A stretch of 64,000 nt of DNA from NCBI GenBank assembly GCA_030789695.1, contig CM061141.1, positions 197,476,294 to 197,540,293 of the forward strand, in the 5' to 3' direction. A model generated the notes under the pieces. The model had not been told where the DNA came from. It worked only from the letters and a program-made list of their open reading frames with translations, and ran no database searches. The DNA comes from Scilla litardierei (taxonomy: Eukaryota > Streptophyta > Magnoliopsida > Asparagales > Asparagaceae). Shown here in pieces: positions 11,315 to 21,582 of this stretch. The position numbers and the translations under genes were made by a program. Each line of letters starts with the position of its first letter. The first letter of the stretch is position 1.

Positions 11315-12850
11315 CTACTCTTGCTCTTGAATTTCATCTTCTTGGATCGGAATTCCCTCTTCTTGCTCAGCTTCTCTGCTTGGTAGGTCAGGCTTCTGAA
11401 TCTCTTTTCCACTCCTTAAAGTGGACACAGCTTGGCACGGCTTCATATTGTTACCTGCAGAAGAAGATGAGCCCATATTAGGATTTGGAATTGACTGAGA
11501 TGGAAGCTTACCTTTCTCCAATGTCGCTGTAAGCCTCGCCAAGCTCTCGCTCATCTGCTGATTTTGAGTCTGCTGAGCATGAAATTGAGCCTGTTGTTGC
11601 TGCATTTGGGCTTGCTGTAATTGAATAAGCTGCTGAAGCGCATCGCCAAATGGTTGCATCTACTGTTGTTGCACTGGCTCATGGTCCCTCATTTGGTTCC
11701 CACCTTGATAATTGTTGTTATATTGATTTTGTCTGAACGGCGGTGGAGCTTGCTGCTGAGGTTACTGATTAGGGCCCCAGTTTAAGTTTGGATTGTTGCG
11801 CCACCCCTTATTGTTGGAATTGAAGTTCTGGTAGTTTGATGACACTTGATTCACCCCCGTTGGATTTCCTAGCATGCTCTTCAAAGATGGAAGTGTAGGA
11901 CAAGCACTAGTGTCGTGGCCACCAACGTCGCAAAGTGCACAAATTTGCTCTATCTCAACTGCCTTGGCCTCTTTCAAATTCATGGCATGAAGCTAGTTCG
12001 TGATCATGGCCTCCATCTTTGCCTCCAGTGCATCCTCTGGCTTCAAATTGAATACCACTCCTCGTGTAGGCTGAGATGGTGCAGAGTGGTCCCCTCTCTC
12101 GTAGTCTTAAGTAGTGTCCCATGTCTGTGCATTTTCTGCTATCTCCTCCAGGTACGTCCAAGCTTCATCTGGCTCTTTATCAAAGAATCCTCCATTGCAC
12201 ATCATCTCTACAAATTGCTTCATCTGTGACTGCAGTCCATCGTAGAAGAAGCCAATAATACTGCTTTTGTCGAAGCCATTATGTGGGCATGCAAGCAACA
12301 GCTCATTGAACCTTTCAAATGCCTGGTAGAATGTCTCCTCGCCTTTCTGGGCAAAATTCATGATCTTCCGCTTCAATCCCTGTGTCCTGTGTATAGGAAA
12401 AAACTTCTTTAGAAATTCAGCCTGCAAATCAATCCATGTAGTAATAGAACATGATGGCAATGCATTCAACCAATTTTTACCTTTGTCTTTCAATGAAAAT
12501 GGGAACAGTTTAAGATATACCGTATCCTCGCTAGTTTTCCCATCAAAGCATGTCAAGCATACCTCCTCAAATCCTTTAATATGAAGATATGGATTTTCCT
12601 TGTTTAACCCATGAAAGGTGGGTAAGAGTTGGATAACCCCAGGTTTAAAATTGAAAGAATTTGCATCGGTAGGTAAAACAAAGCATGAAGCTGTGCTAGT
12701 CCTAGTGGGTCTGAGTAAATCTTTTAAAGTTCTAGGAACTCCAGGTTGCGCCTTATTCTCGTTATTGTTGCTAAAATTTTCATCCATATTATTATTAGCC
12801 ATATCAAAATGTCGAGTCAACCTATGTGTCCTATGAGTCCTATGCCTCAT
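11315..12850 (-). pseudogene. element II gag, interrupted by in-frame stops
   Basis: Gag capsid/nucleocapsid of an Athila-type element. The ATG is at 12850; a second in-frame Met at about 12802 (MANNNMDEN) may be the better start. The capsid core includes PYLHIKGFEEVC, LFPFSLKDKGKNWLNALP, FFPIHRTQGLKRKIMNF and GFFYDGLQSQMKQFV. The zinc knuckle is CALCDVGGHDTSAC (C-x2-C-x4-H-x4-C) near 11930. A Gln-rich tract follows (QQAQMQQQQAQ). All segments share one frame but stop at 12107, about 11993, 11762, 11660 and 11315. Most of these stops are Gln-like TAA or TAG codons. The spacing is otherwise collinear with an intact gag. Confidence 0.9.
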
Positions 12851-12965
12851 AAACTAGCACAAATATGTTTTTTTATATGAAAGCAAACAAAAATTATATA
12901 CAACAAAGTGGAAAGATCTCACCGAAGGTCTTCTATATGAAATAAACTGTAGTAACAAACTGTTC

Positions 12966-12983
12966 TCCCCGGCAACGGCGCCA
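12966..12983 (-). other. primer-binding site of element II (tRNA-Asp)
   Basis: The minus strand reads TGGCGCCGTTGCCGGGGA, six bases from the LTR edge at 12990. It is identical to the sites at 1879 and 55919. Confidence 0.95.
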
Positions 12984-12989
12984 AAAACT

Positions 12990-14714
12990 TGGTAGGCCCA
13001 AAATAGTGCTTCTCTCAAGCGCAAGAGTCCGAACAAGTAATATAATCTGGGTGTCCAGATGTCGAATCCTCGGGAGGAAATCTGTTGCAACCACAGCTCA
13101 AATCGAATAGAAATCCAACAAAGAGAAACTAACCACTTCAATAATGAAGGTGATGTGAATGAAGTTGATCGTGGTGAACAATGCGAACAAAGAAAAAGTC
13201 GTGTATGAACGTATGTATGAGAAATATGCACATGGTATGGGTTCGTTAGGATCGGTGATTCGTATACGTTGGTTGATTAAATATAACTCAATAAATCCTC
13301 CTTTTGGGAGCGATTCATCGGAAGATACCCTTTTGGGGGTTCAAGCACAATATGAATTAAATCGTTGCTAAAGTTATAATCCTACAAATAAGGTAAGAAA
13401 CTCTCTTTTGGAGAGATCAAAACTCACCCTTGTGGGGTGATCATCAACTCAATTACTTCTTTTGGAAGATGAAAGAGAGGATTTAATAATAATAACTACA
13501 ACTTTAGCGACATTATCGATTAAGCACGATGATTTTCAACCAAACAAATACGATTCACATCCCCTAACTACTCCATACCATGCACAAATTAGATTTAGCT
13601 ACTCATAATGCAGAAATAAACAATGATCATAGCAAAATACATAGTTCTAATAGCAAAATACGATGAAAAACACCCAAATACGGGGTATGAGTTTAAGAAA
13701 CTATCACCAAATCTCCAAGTTAAGACTCAAAACTCTCTGGAAAACTGAAGAACAGCCTCTGGAAATTTACAGAATTTTTCAGAGGGGAAATTCAGCTCCT
13801 AGGTGCTCCAATACGCCCATACTACGCCCAAAAACCTTAGAATACGCTGAAATAATAGGCATTACGGGTTTGGGGTGCTTAACGGGTTCAAACCCACTTG
13901 AAATCCGCTACCCGAATGCATCCGAGCCGCAGATCTTGATCGGAGCAAATGTGGACCGTAGGATCGTGCGGGATTGCACTGGAGGACGCCACATGTTCTT
14001 CAAATTTCATGCAAAGCCCGCATCCGCATCCGTATTCGGGTCGGGGTGAATACTGACCGTCCGATCTAAGCTTCGTTAGATCTCTCCCGCTCATTCCACT
14101 TTAAGATTCGCCCGCTGCCGCTTCATTTCGTCGCACTGATGGTCGTTGGATTAGAATCCAACAGATTGCATTCGGCCGCGTCGACATCGCTCCGCTTCGC
14201 TCTCAACTCCGTGCGATAGCCGTTGGATCATCATCCAACGGACTGGATTCGGCCACGTCGCTTGCTTTATGATTCAAATGCGGGAGTGTTTGTGGCCGTA
14301 GGATGGCGATCGCTCGGTTGGGAAATGGCCACGTCGTCCATTGTTTTGGGCCGCTCGATCTGGCGGGACTGCACGGATGAGTGCCACGTGTCCAGTATTT
14401 CGTATTTACGCCGTATTTCGTGAGTATTTCCCCATTTAATTGGTATTCTGCTTTCAAAAATTCATAGTAATTAGCACAGATCTCAGAAAAATACAAATAA
14501 ATAGTCGTTGGAATCGTAAGATCGAGACCAAGCTACAAAAAATATAAAAAGTGCAAAAATACTCCATTAATTGCTGTTTTGTGCTCAAATAGAGTGTTTT
14601 CTCTAATAAATAATTGTGTACAAAATACGTATGAATTAGAGAACAATGTAGCATCACATGAGCACAAAATAGGGCTAAATGGGGGGTTAAATATGTAATA
14701 TTGAACCCGAATCA
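12990..14714 (-). mobile_element. 5' LTR of element II, complete (1725 bp)
   Basis: Plus strand TGGTAGGCCC...CCGAATCA, with TG/CA ends. It is next to the PBS on the left and to host sequence CCTAG on the right. Its last 1165 bp are shared with the truncated left LTR. The inner 560 bp (12990-13549) are present only here. Confidence 0.93.
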
Positions 14715-16158
14715 CCTAGCCCGTGACCGACCATAGTAGTATCGATTCTTCCGTCGACACGGTCGTCCCGATATTTTTCTTGTATTTATCGGACACCATT
14801 AGACTGATATTTCACACTAATCACCTTTAATCTGTAATTAGCCTAGACTTAACCCTAATTAAATAATCTAATCAAATCACTAGGATATAATACGTTTCAC
14901 ATGATATTTCTCCTAGCTATTCGTCACACTAAATCTACCCTCCATCTCTCACACACTCTTTCTCCAATCACCTTAAGTGTACCCCAAATCTACCCCATAT
15001 AGCAAACCCATCAACTTGAAACACAACTCACACACAGCATCCCCTAGGGCTTCCATCCTCACGCAGTCTCCAACCCATCAGCCCCTTGCCCTAGCCGCCA
15101 GCCACCCTCTCTCCCCTAGCTCCGGCCACGCACCTCCACGATTAGCTCTCCTCCTCCTCCTCTATAAACCGCAAACACCCACCCCTATCCTCGAAAAACT
15201 GCCATTGCGCCACAAATACTGTCGTTTTCCCTTCCCCCACCCATAGAACTCACGGCCAACACCCCCTACTTGCCGGCCTCCACCCTAAACTGACGGCCTG
15301 ACCTCTTCTCGATGGCCCTCCTCCACGCATCATCCCCATTGCCTCTTCTCCCCAAATCCCCACACACAAAACTCACGGCTCCACCAAAACTGCTGATCCC
15401 CTCCAAAATCTCGCAGCTCCCCTCCTAAAACTCACGCACAACACCCCCCCTAACACCCCGGCCACCTACTGCAGCCCCTCAAACCCCTTGCGACATCCAG
15501 CTCCTCTCCACAGGCCACACGCTTCCCCTAAGCCGCAACAACTGCACAACAGCCCCTTGCCCATTAAAAACTTCTGTTTGCTTCTCCTTCACCCATGGCC
15601 AGGCCGTGCCTCCCTTGTACCGTTGCCATGCTCCCTTGCACCGTTGCCGCGCGCAACCCGACGACAGGCCGCAACTCCCCTTTCTTGCTGCCATTTGCAC
15701 GTCGTGTTATTGTTGTATCTAGTTGTTGTCGTACCTCGCTCGCTACCGAAGTCCAACCCCTGACGTTGCTACCCGACGCCAGTGTCGCTCTCGCATCGTG
15801 TTGAGGTATATCCCGACCCGTAGGAACCCACAGACCGCCTGTTAAACAAGATAAAAACTGTAATTACATTTCTTTTGATTAAATCACTAATAGAAGCTTA
15901 ATAATATGGGACTATAGGTTGGTGATGTTTGTTGAGCACATAGGAGATTCTAGACTGTTGAACTGAGGATTTCGGACATCGTTTCAGGCAAGTGAAACTT
16001 GCTCAGATTATTGTTAAGCCATGTTTAGGCCGTGAATATTTGCAAAAGAGACTAGGCGGTGACATGATAGTCACCTAGACGACCATACTTTATCTAGCTT
16101 GACAACGAAGCTAGATCCGACACTATACTTGATCTAGCTTGACAATGAGGCTAGATCC
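14715..16158 (+). mobile_element. family-A LTR (copy A1), second piece
   Basis: It is collinear with 43184-44636 of the uninterrupted copy. It resumes at CCTAG, directly after element II, and ends at GATCC, where element B is inserted. It includes the C-rich block at 14980-15790, whose short open frames do not align with any gene I recognise. It also includes a 40-bp duplication built on CTTGATCTAGCTTGACAA (about 16090-16158). Confidence 0.92.
16154..16158 (+). repeat. target-site duplication of element B (GATCC)
   Basis: GATCC ends here and is repeated at 38674-38678 just beyond the right end of B. The empty site at 44632-44636 has GATCC once. Confidence 0.93.
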
Positions 16159-16282
16159 TATTGGGTTTTATAGACACTCAGGGCACAAATCTATTGCCGT
16201 CCTAAGTCGGATGGACCAAAGAGCGAAAAGAATGCAGCAGAAAAATTTAACTCGTTAAACTATTTTTAACGTAGCCTTAACG
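16159..16282 (-). mobile_element. 3' LTR of element B, outer piece
   Basis: It matches 36158-36280 (GGGTTTTATAGAC, TAAGTCGGA, GAATGCAGCAGAAAAATT). The first two bases are TA instead of TG, a point change at the terminus. It is interrupted by element C after TAACG and continues at 28765. Confidence 0.9.
16278..16282 (-). repeat. target-site duplication of element C (TAACG)
   Basis: TAACG is repeated at 28760-28764, immediately after the right end of element C. Confidence 0.93.
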
Positions 16283-17020
16283 TGTAATGCCCTACCAGCT
16301 ACTGCACAAGTACTAGAGGGGGGGTGAATAGTACTTTAAAATAATAAGGCGTATAATTCCAAATTAAATTGCACACAACTACCAAATCAATTTGCGGAAG
16401 CTTAAATTGAATGACAACAATGAAATTAACAATGCTAACAAACGAAGTTAATGGGTTCGGATCCACCCAAGTCTCCCCGACTTGTTCCCGGTGATCCTAC
16501 GTCCCAACCACCCGGATCCCCTCCGGATACTTGAGTTAGAAACCCTAACTCAAGATTTCCACTATGAATATCTTGTGAAAAACCTTCACAAGATCAAATC
16601 ATACAAGCAATGGCAAAGTGAATCCCACAACCCGGGATCACAAACTTCTCTCACAACCGAGAGAGCTAATAAGCAATATAAAGAGTTTATATGAAATAAA
16701 TACTCTTACCACAAAATCCTATACCTTGAGTTTTTCTTACCCAATAGGTGGAATGAAGGATTTGAGGAAGATGAAGTCACCAAGCCCTAGCACCAAGGAA
16801 ATGAGCAGCAATGGGTGCCTAGGGAAGAGTTGGAGACTTGGATCAAGCAATAGCTTGAAGAGCTCACCAAGAACAAGCTTCTCTCTAGATCTAGAAATGA
16901 GAGAGAATGGGTTTCTTGTGAGGAAGAGAGCTTTAGATTTGAGGGAGAATAGCTATCTCTTTAGAACTCAATGAATCTCTTAATGGCAGCTCTAACCTAG
17001 AGAGAAATGACCTAGGTTCG

Positions 17021-17030
17021 TATTTATAGG
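17021..17030 (-). promoter_or_regulatory. TATA box in LTR of element C
   Basis: The minus strand reads CCTATAAATA, a strong plant TATA box. It is positioned directly downstream, in element orientation, of the palindrome array at 17083-17621. The same box is at 27757-27766 in the other LTR, where it would drive the genomic transcript. Confidence 0.75.
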
Positions 17031-17082
17031 GTCCCATAAAAACAAGTTAGGTCATTCTCCAACGGATAGAAATCTGGGAGAA

Positions 17083-17621
17083 TTAGTCGGTCAAAGAACA
17101 ATCACTGACCGACTAGTTCATCAACTAGTCGGTCAGCCAAACAACGTGGACCGACTAAGAGTAGATCTGAGAAGAGATAGAATTTCAGACCTAGAAAACT
17201 AGTCGGTCCAAGAAGACTGTCTGACCGACTAGTTTCACAACTAGTCGGTCAGCCAATGAACGTAGACCGACTAAGAGGCAAAATAACTTAGTCTGAATGC
17301 AAAGTGACTTAGTCGGTCCAAGAACAAAAGTTGACCGACTAGATTGTCAACTAGTCGGTCATCAAACCTTCTTAGACCGACTAAACAATGAACAGTAGCT
17401 TAGGAGAAAATTGGTATGTACAGTAAAGCTCAACTAGTCGGTCAAAGAAGCATCACTGACCGACTAGTTCACAAACTAGTCGGTCGGTGAGTCAACATAG
17501 ACCGACTAACTGTAAACAGTAAAGTCCAAGAAATTAAGGAATCAAACTAGTCGGTCCAAGAACAGTTGCCGACCGACTAGATCACCATCTAGTCGGTCAG
17601 TACTTGTTCTTGTACCAACTA
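17083..17621. repeat. palindrome array (TAGTCGGTC/GACCGACTA) in LTR of C
   Basis: About five units spaced 100-130 bp. Each carries alternating inverted copies of a 10-mer: (C/T)TAGTCGGTC, ~14-nt spacer, GACCGACTAG, ~8-nt spacer, CTAGTCGGTC, ~17-nt spacer, GACCGACTA. Each unit can fold back over ~75 bp. It lies upstream of the TATA box in element orientation. The same array is present at 27819-28358 in the 5' LTR, and diverged relatives lie in the spacer at 20955-21341. Confidence 0.9.
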
Positions 17622-18023
17622 ACATGCACAACAAAGTCCGAATCGAAGCGCGACGCTTCGAGGAAGTTAGAGTGAACTTGTGCAAGGATCCTAGAGCTAC
17701 GAAATGAGCGTAATGAAGATAGAAACGTAAGATATACTCAAGACTTAACATTCTATCAATCGAAACTAAAAGACTATAAAAAGAACCTTAATAAACGGTC
17801 TTTGAGAGCTTCGATTGAATCTTCATAACTTCCAAAGCGCTGCAGGAGCTTCAACGAAGCTTTAGGCTTGAATACGAACTTATGGAAGTGTTGAGATGTC
17901 GCTTTGATTATTCTCGTGAAATTGGCGACGATCTCCAATACTGCGCTCACAAATTGTTAGTTCATGAATTATTTATGTTTGCTCATCACCCAAAACCAAA
18001 TCCGGGGAGTCCAATATTCAACA

Positions 18024-18037
18024 TTCTCCCCCTTTTT
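18024..18037 (-). other. polypurine tract of element C
   Basis: The minus strand reads AAAAAGGGGGAGAA directly before the LTR start TGTTGAATA. Weaker purine tracts recur at 18100-18110, 18228-18236 and 18310-18318. Confidence 0.9.
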
Positions 18038-18995
18038 GGTGATGACAAACCAACATAAATAATAATCAAAAATAGTAATTCAAATGAAAAATACTTACTC
18101 CCCCTGCATTGATGACACGTTAATTCCAAAATGAATACAAATGAATTGCATCAAGCAGACGAGTAAGATAGATAAAATGAATTGATTTTTGAAATATCGG
18201 ATTTTGAAAATCCTTATATGTATCTTAACTCCCCCTGAATCTAACATATCAAACTAGATTCTTGGAAATTGAGTTAAATTTTCATTTGCGCTATTTATTA
18301 TCATTATCTCTCCCCCTTTGGCATTATCCCAAAAATGGGGGGCATACAACGACAACAATTAGGAAATGTAAAATCCAACATCGGGAGTCGTAGACAAAGA
18401 CAATGGACCAACTTGACACCAAGGGAAAAGTGTGGAAATCAAAACAAGGTGTGCCAAATTTTCCATTATCAATAAAAATCAACGATAATCAAAATCATCA
18501 AAAATACCAAATAATTATTCATTTCTTGAATAAAGAAACATACTCTTCAATATTCAATATTCTTGGCTAAATTTGTGCATGGAAAACAATTCTATACAAT
18601 TATAGAATTTAAATCTATTTAACCAAGGTTTCATGCGTCGAGCGACGAAATCACATTTCAAATGTATTCAACGAATATTAAAATTTGCACGACGAATAAA
18701 AGACAAAGTGAACGACGATGAACATATATATAAATATAGACAACATGAGTACATCCAAAAAGATATCACATCGAATATATGAGGTACATCATGTGAAGTG
18801 GACACATCATCTATATAAACAACAAAAAAAATACATCATCATCATCAACATCGTCATATCATAAAATCCAACTCCGACATCCAAAAAGCACAAAAAGAAA
18901 TACATCAAAACATCTCTCAACCCCAGCCTAACCCAAAACACTCTCACTAAGATATATCATCCAAAGCGTATATGGAGAGTCCTCGGAACAGACGA
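18038..18995 (-). other. 3' untranslated region of element C
   Basis: AT-rich sequence between the extra ORF and the PPT. It contains several CTCCCCCT-type tracts (purine tracts on the element strand) and no supported reading frame. Confidence 0.7.
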
Positions 18996-20645
18996 TCACG
19001 AGGAGGAGGCTGGATCTGCAGCGTCCGTGGGTCCAGTCGACGGAGTGGACTCAGGATCTGCAGGGAGTAGAGGCGTCTCAACAGATGGAATCGTCGGGGC
19101 AGGAGTGGAGATCTCAGCAACAGGCTCAACAACGGGAATCTCAACAGCAGCAAGGGTCTCGACAGAAGCAGCAGCAGTGGCAGTGTCAACAGCAGCAGGA
19201 GATACATGAGCAGGCTCGGAAGTCTCTGGAGCACCGGCAGAGGTGCCAACACCAGGAGCAGAAGTGGAAACACCAGCAGCAGCAGCAGCAGCAGTGGCCT
19301 CATCGCCACGGGCAAAAGTAGTGACAAGCTCGTCAAGCTCCTCATCGTCCATCTCCTCGGCCTCAGACACCGAAGGAGGAAGCTCAATCCCCATCGTACG
19401 AGCTATACGACATACTACCTCCTCAGTACGAGCCAAACGAGAGTCGTGCTGACGAAGTAGACGTACGACATCGTCCAAAGTAGCAGGGGAAGAGGAGGCT
19501 GCAGCAGCTGACGGAGTAGACTGGGAAGCAGATGCGGTAGACCTCTGCACGTGACGAAGAGCCGCTAAAGATTTCTTCACGGCCGTCGCGTTCAGAGGCG
19601 TACCCAAGGGACGCTCATCGTCAGGTGGGAGAGGAACTCGAAAATGACGGAATACGAGAGTCAACAAGCAGGGGTATGGAATGTGCGCAGACTTATTGGT
19701 CTTGCGTATACACTCGAAAGAATCCATCTTATCGAGTATCACGCGAGCCCAATTAATCTCGCACCCCAAGAAAAGAGCGTATATGAGCTTCAAAAACGGC
19801 TGAGAGGGAAGTGAAGAGGATCCATACTTAGGGAGAAGACATGACTTCAAGATCAGGTTAAGAACCCACGCATTCGGCTTAAAATATTTCGAAGGAACAC
19901 CAATGAATGCGGAGGGGATAACCTGGAAAATCTCAGAAAGGACAGACTGGTCCAAGGAAGAGATATCGTCAACGGAAATGTCCGAGGGGAGGAGACCACA
20001 CGACGCACAACCAAGGATCTCCCCTAAGATTTCTGCCGTGAGAACTATAGGAGTTCCCAAGACAGTCGTCTCAATGGAGTGACTGGCGTCGTACTGGCCT
20101 CGAATACGGTTGGCATAGAACAATTTCACGAGACGAGGGTATGGTTTGGGATTGGCCTTGGGGTCGTATCGGAGATAATCTAGAAGGCCGCTATAAGACA
20201 GAAGATCAGCAAGGCCGAGGAAATCAGAGAACTGAACGTAATGCTCTAACAACAGTGGACAGTGCTCTATACGGTTGTACGCGGCGAGACACTGAGGGTC
20301 ATCGCGGCACAACGATATGTCTACACCGCCAACTGGCATAGGAGCTTTACCCTTGGCCTTACGGGTCTTCGAAGGTGGGGTAGGTTCCCTAGTAGGCTCA
20401 TCCTCTGGGATAAAATCAGTATCGGAATCGGTAGGAGTAGCCGGAGTGTGAAGAATAGGCTTTTTGGTCTTGGATTTACGGGGCTTCACGGATGCAGTTC
20501 TAGGCTTCTTAAGAGGTGGCGACGAAGGAGAGGCTTGGGTAGACTTGGCACGACGCTTAGGTTTCGGGGGATTCCTAGCGGTAGGTTGTTCTACGGTCAT
20601 AGGAGAGGCCCCGGAAGAGGCGATCGGAATACGAGTCTTAGCCAT
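18996..20645 (-). CDS. extra ORF (aORF) of element C, plant-transposon-protein-like, nuclear-type N-terminus
   Basis: A 549-aa protein from the Met at 20645 (MAKTRIPIASS). An upstream in-frame Met at 20699 lies inside the likely 5'UTR intron, so the inner start is preferred. Residues 26-62 are basic (PKPKRRAKS, KKPRTASVKPRKSKTKK), like a bipartite nuclear signal. The middle (~105-370) is a globular domain (LLSYSGLLDYLRYD, YPRLVKLFYANR, LTAEILGEILGC) resembling the 'putative plant transposon protein' family found next to retroelements; this assignment is from memory. A helical segment (LDDVVRLLRQHDSRLARTEEVV) and an Ala/Ser/Thr/Pro-rich tail follow. I see no signal peptide or membrane segment, so it is unlike an envelope. 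It occupies the env position downstream of pol. Confidence 0.8.
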   Translation of the reverse strand: MAKTRIPIASSGASPMTVEQPTARNPPKPKRRAKSTQASPSSPPLKKPRTASVKPRKSKTKKPILHTPATPTDSDTDFIPEDEPTREPTPPSKTRKAKGKAPMPVGGVDISLCRDDPQCLAAYNRIEHCPLLLEHYVQFSDFLGLADLLSYSGLLDYLRYDPKANPKPYPRLVKLFYANRIRGQYDASHSIETTVLGTPIVLTAEILGEILGCASCGLLPSDISVDDISSLDQSVLSEIFQVIPSAFIGVPSKYFKPNAWVLNLILKSCLLPKYGSSSLPSQPFLKLIYALFLGCEINWARVILDKMDSFECIRKTNKSAHIPYPCLLTLVFRHFRVPLPPDDERPLGTPLNATAVKKSLAALRHVQRSTASASQSTPSAAAASSSPATLDDVVRLLRQHDSRLARTEEVVCRIARTMGIELPPSVSEAEEMDDEELDELVTTFARGDEATAAAAAAGVSTSAPGVGTSAGAPETSEPAHVSPAAVDTATAAASVETLAAVEIPVVEPVAEISTPAPTIPSVETPLLPADPESTPSTGPTDAADPASSS

Positions 20646-20665
20646 AGTTCTAAGAGCACAAGCAA

Positions 20666-20836
20666 CTGATGAAAAGCTCGAAAACAGCCTAGAGATCACA
20701 AGCTAGCAACCCTAAGAATCGATAATCAGAAGCCCTAGAAATTCGAAAGAAAAACAAACCCTAGGTGAACAAACCCTAAGAGAAACGAATCGGAAACCCT
20801 AGGGTAGGAATCGACCTAGGAGAGGGAGGAGTATAC
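20666..20836 (-). other. probable 5'UTR intron of the element C extra ORF
   Basis: On the minus strand, CCTAG|GTATACTCC (donor at 20836) and CTTTTCATCAG|TTGCTTG (acceptor at 20666) bracket 171 nt of T-rich, plant-intron-like sequence. The inner Met of the extra ORF is 20 nt downstream of the acceptor. Element D has a matching arrangement: 163 nt, starting GTATAGC, with the exon resuming GTTGCTTAT. Splicing is predicted from sequence only. Confidence 0.55.
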
Positions 20837-21582
20837 CTAGGAGGCTGAGTCGACGGCGGCGGACGGCGGCGATGGCCGGAGAAACGGCCGGAGTCGACGG
20901 GAAGACGAGAGGGCTCGATGGGGGTTGGGGGTTTTTCGGGCTTGAGCTGAGAGGAGACCGACTAAATTAAGAATTAGTCGAACGAAATAAGAGTATAAGT
21001 CGGTCTGGAATCAAAAAGACATAACTGCCCTAACACACTTAGTCGGTCACAGTTCAAGCACTGACCGACTAGATTACGATCTAGTCGGTCGGTCAATGAG
21101 CTTGAACCGACTAAGTCGAAACAGAGGCACAGAGGGATTTTTAGGGCTAGCTTTAGTCGGTCGCAGTATATTCACTGACCGACTAGTTTTCAATCTAGTC
21201 GGTCGGTAAGTGTACTGTGACCGACTAAAGAAAGAAAATGATAGGAGTTAGATATAGGCTTGATCTAGTCGGTCTGAGTTCACTTGCTGACCGACTAGAT
21301 GAGCATCTAGTCGGTTGACAAGTGAACTGAAACCGACTAGAAGAGTCCAAAAATTGAAATTTGATTTCTCTTCACAAACCACTTGGATGATACATCCTAA
21401 CTCACTCATTAGTCATCTAAATTACCCCATAAAACGTCGAAATCTTAAATACGACATTGAAATACGAATTCGATCATAAATTCAAGTAAATCACATAAAA
21501 TTCAAAAATTCAATTAATCTAGCATGAATAGAGTATCGCGAAATATATTAGCATGCAAGATGATTGAATTTAAATATGAATC
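20837..21582 (-). promoter_or_regulatory. pol-aORF spacer of element C: candidate internal promoter
   Basis: A 750-bp stretch between the pol stop and the extra ORF. It carries the same type of palindrome array as the LTR (20955-21341), then a CT-rich leader resembling a plant 5'UTR (about 20840-20950), then the splice donor. A weak TATA-like ACTTATACTC (minus strand) lies near 20990-21000. In the LTR this array sits directly upstream of the TATA box, so the spacer looks like a second promoter. Confidence 0.5.
20955..21341. repeat. long-palindrome array in the pol-aORF spacer of C
   Basis: Three ~78-bp imperfect palindromes (centres near 21082, 21190 and 21304) plus a degenerate flank. Each contains (T/C)TAGTCGGTC, a spacer, GACCGACTAG, a 6-8-nt apex, CTAGTCGG(T), a spacer and ACCGACTA. 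The spacers also pair with each other, for example AGTTCACTTG with CAAGTGAACT in the third unit. The whole unit could therefore fold as one long hairpin. Related to the LTR array but not identical. Confidence 0.9.

Larger units (their letters stand above)
4969..14714 (-). mobile_element. decayed Athila-type Ty3/gypsy element (element II)
   Basis: This is a full gypsy element on the minus strand: right (5') LTR, tRNA-Asp PBS, gag, protease, RT, RNase H, integrase, PPT, left (3') LTR. No chromodomain and no extra ORF are seen after integrase. It sits inside family-A LTR copy A1. At the right junction the LTR ends ATCA and host sequence CCTAG resumes exactly as in the empty site at 43184. The left LTR is missing its outer ~560 bp, and ~75 bp of host next to it is also missing. 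The two LTRs differ at several percent of positions by eye, so the insertion is old. Confidence 0.93.
16283..18023 (-). mobile_element. 3' LTR of element C (1741 bp)
   Basis: TGTAATGCCC...TATTCAACA on the plus strand. It is next to the PPT at 18024. Nearly identical to 27020-28759. Confidence 0.97.

Noticed and set aside
14977..15804. C-rich frames in family-A LTR (also 43450-44277) that look like a small secreted protein
   Set aside because: The two copies do not keep the same frame, and the region lies inside an LTR.
18996..20645. aORF of C as a retroviral envelope
   Set aside because: It sits in the env position but has no signal peptide, transmembrane segment or fusion-like region. It has a strongly basic, nuclear-type N-terminus.
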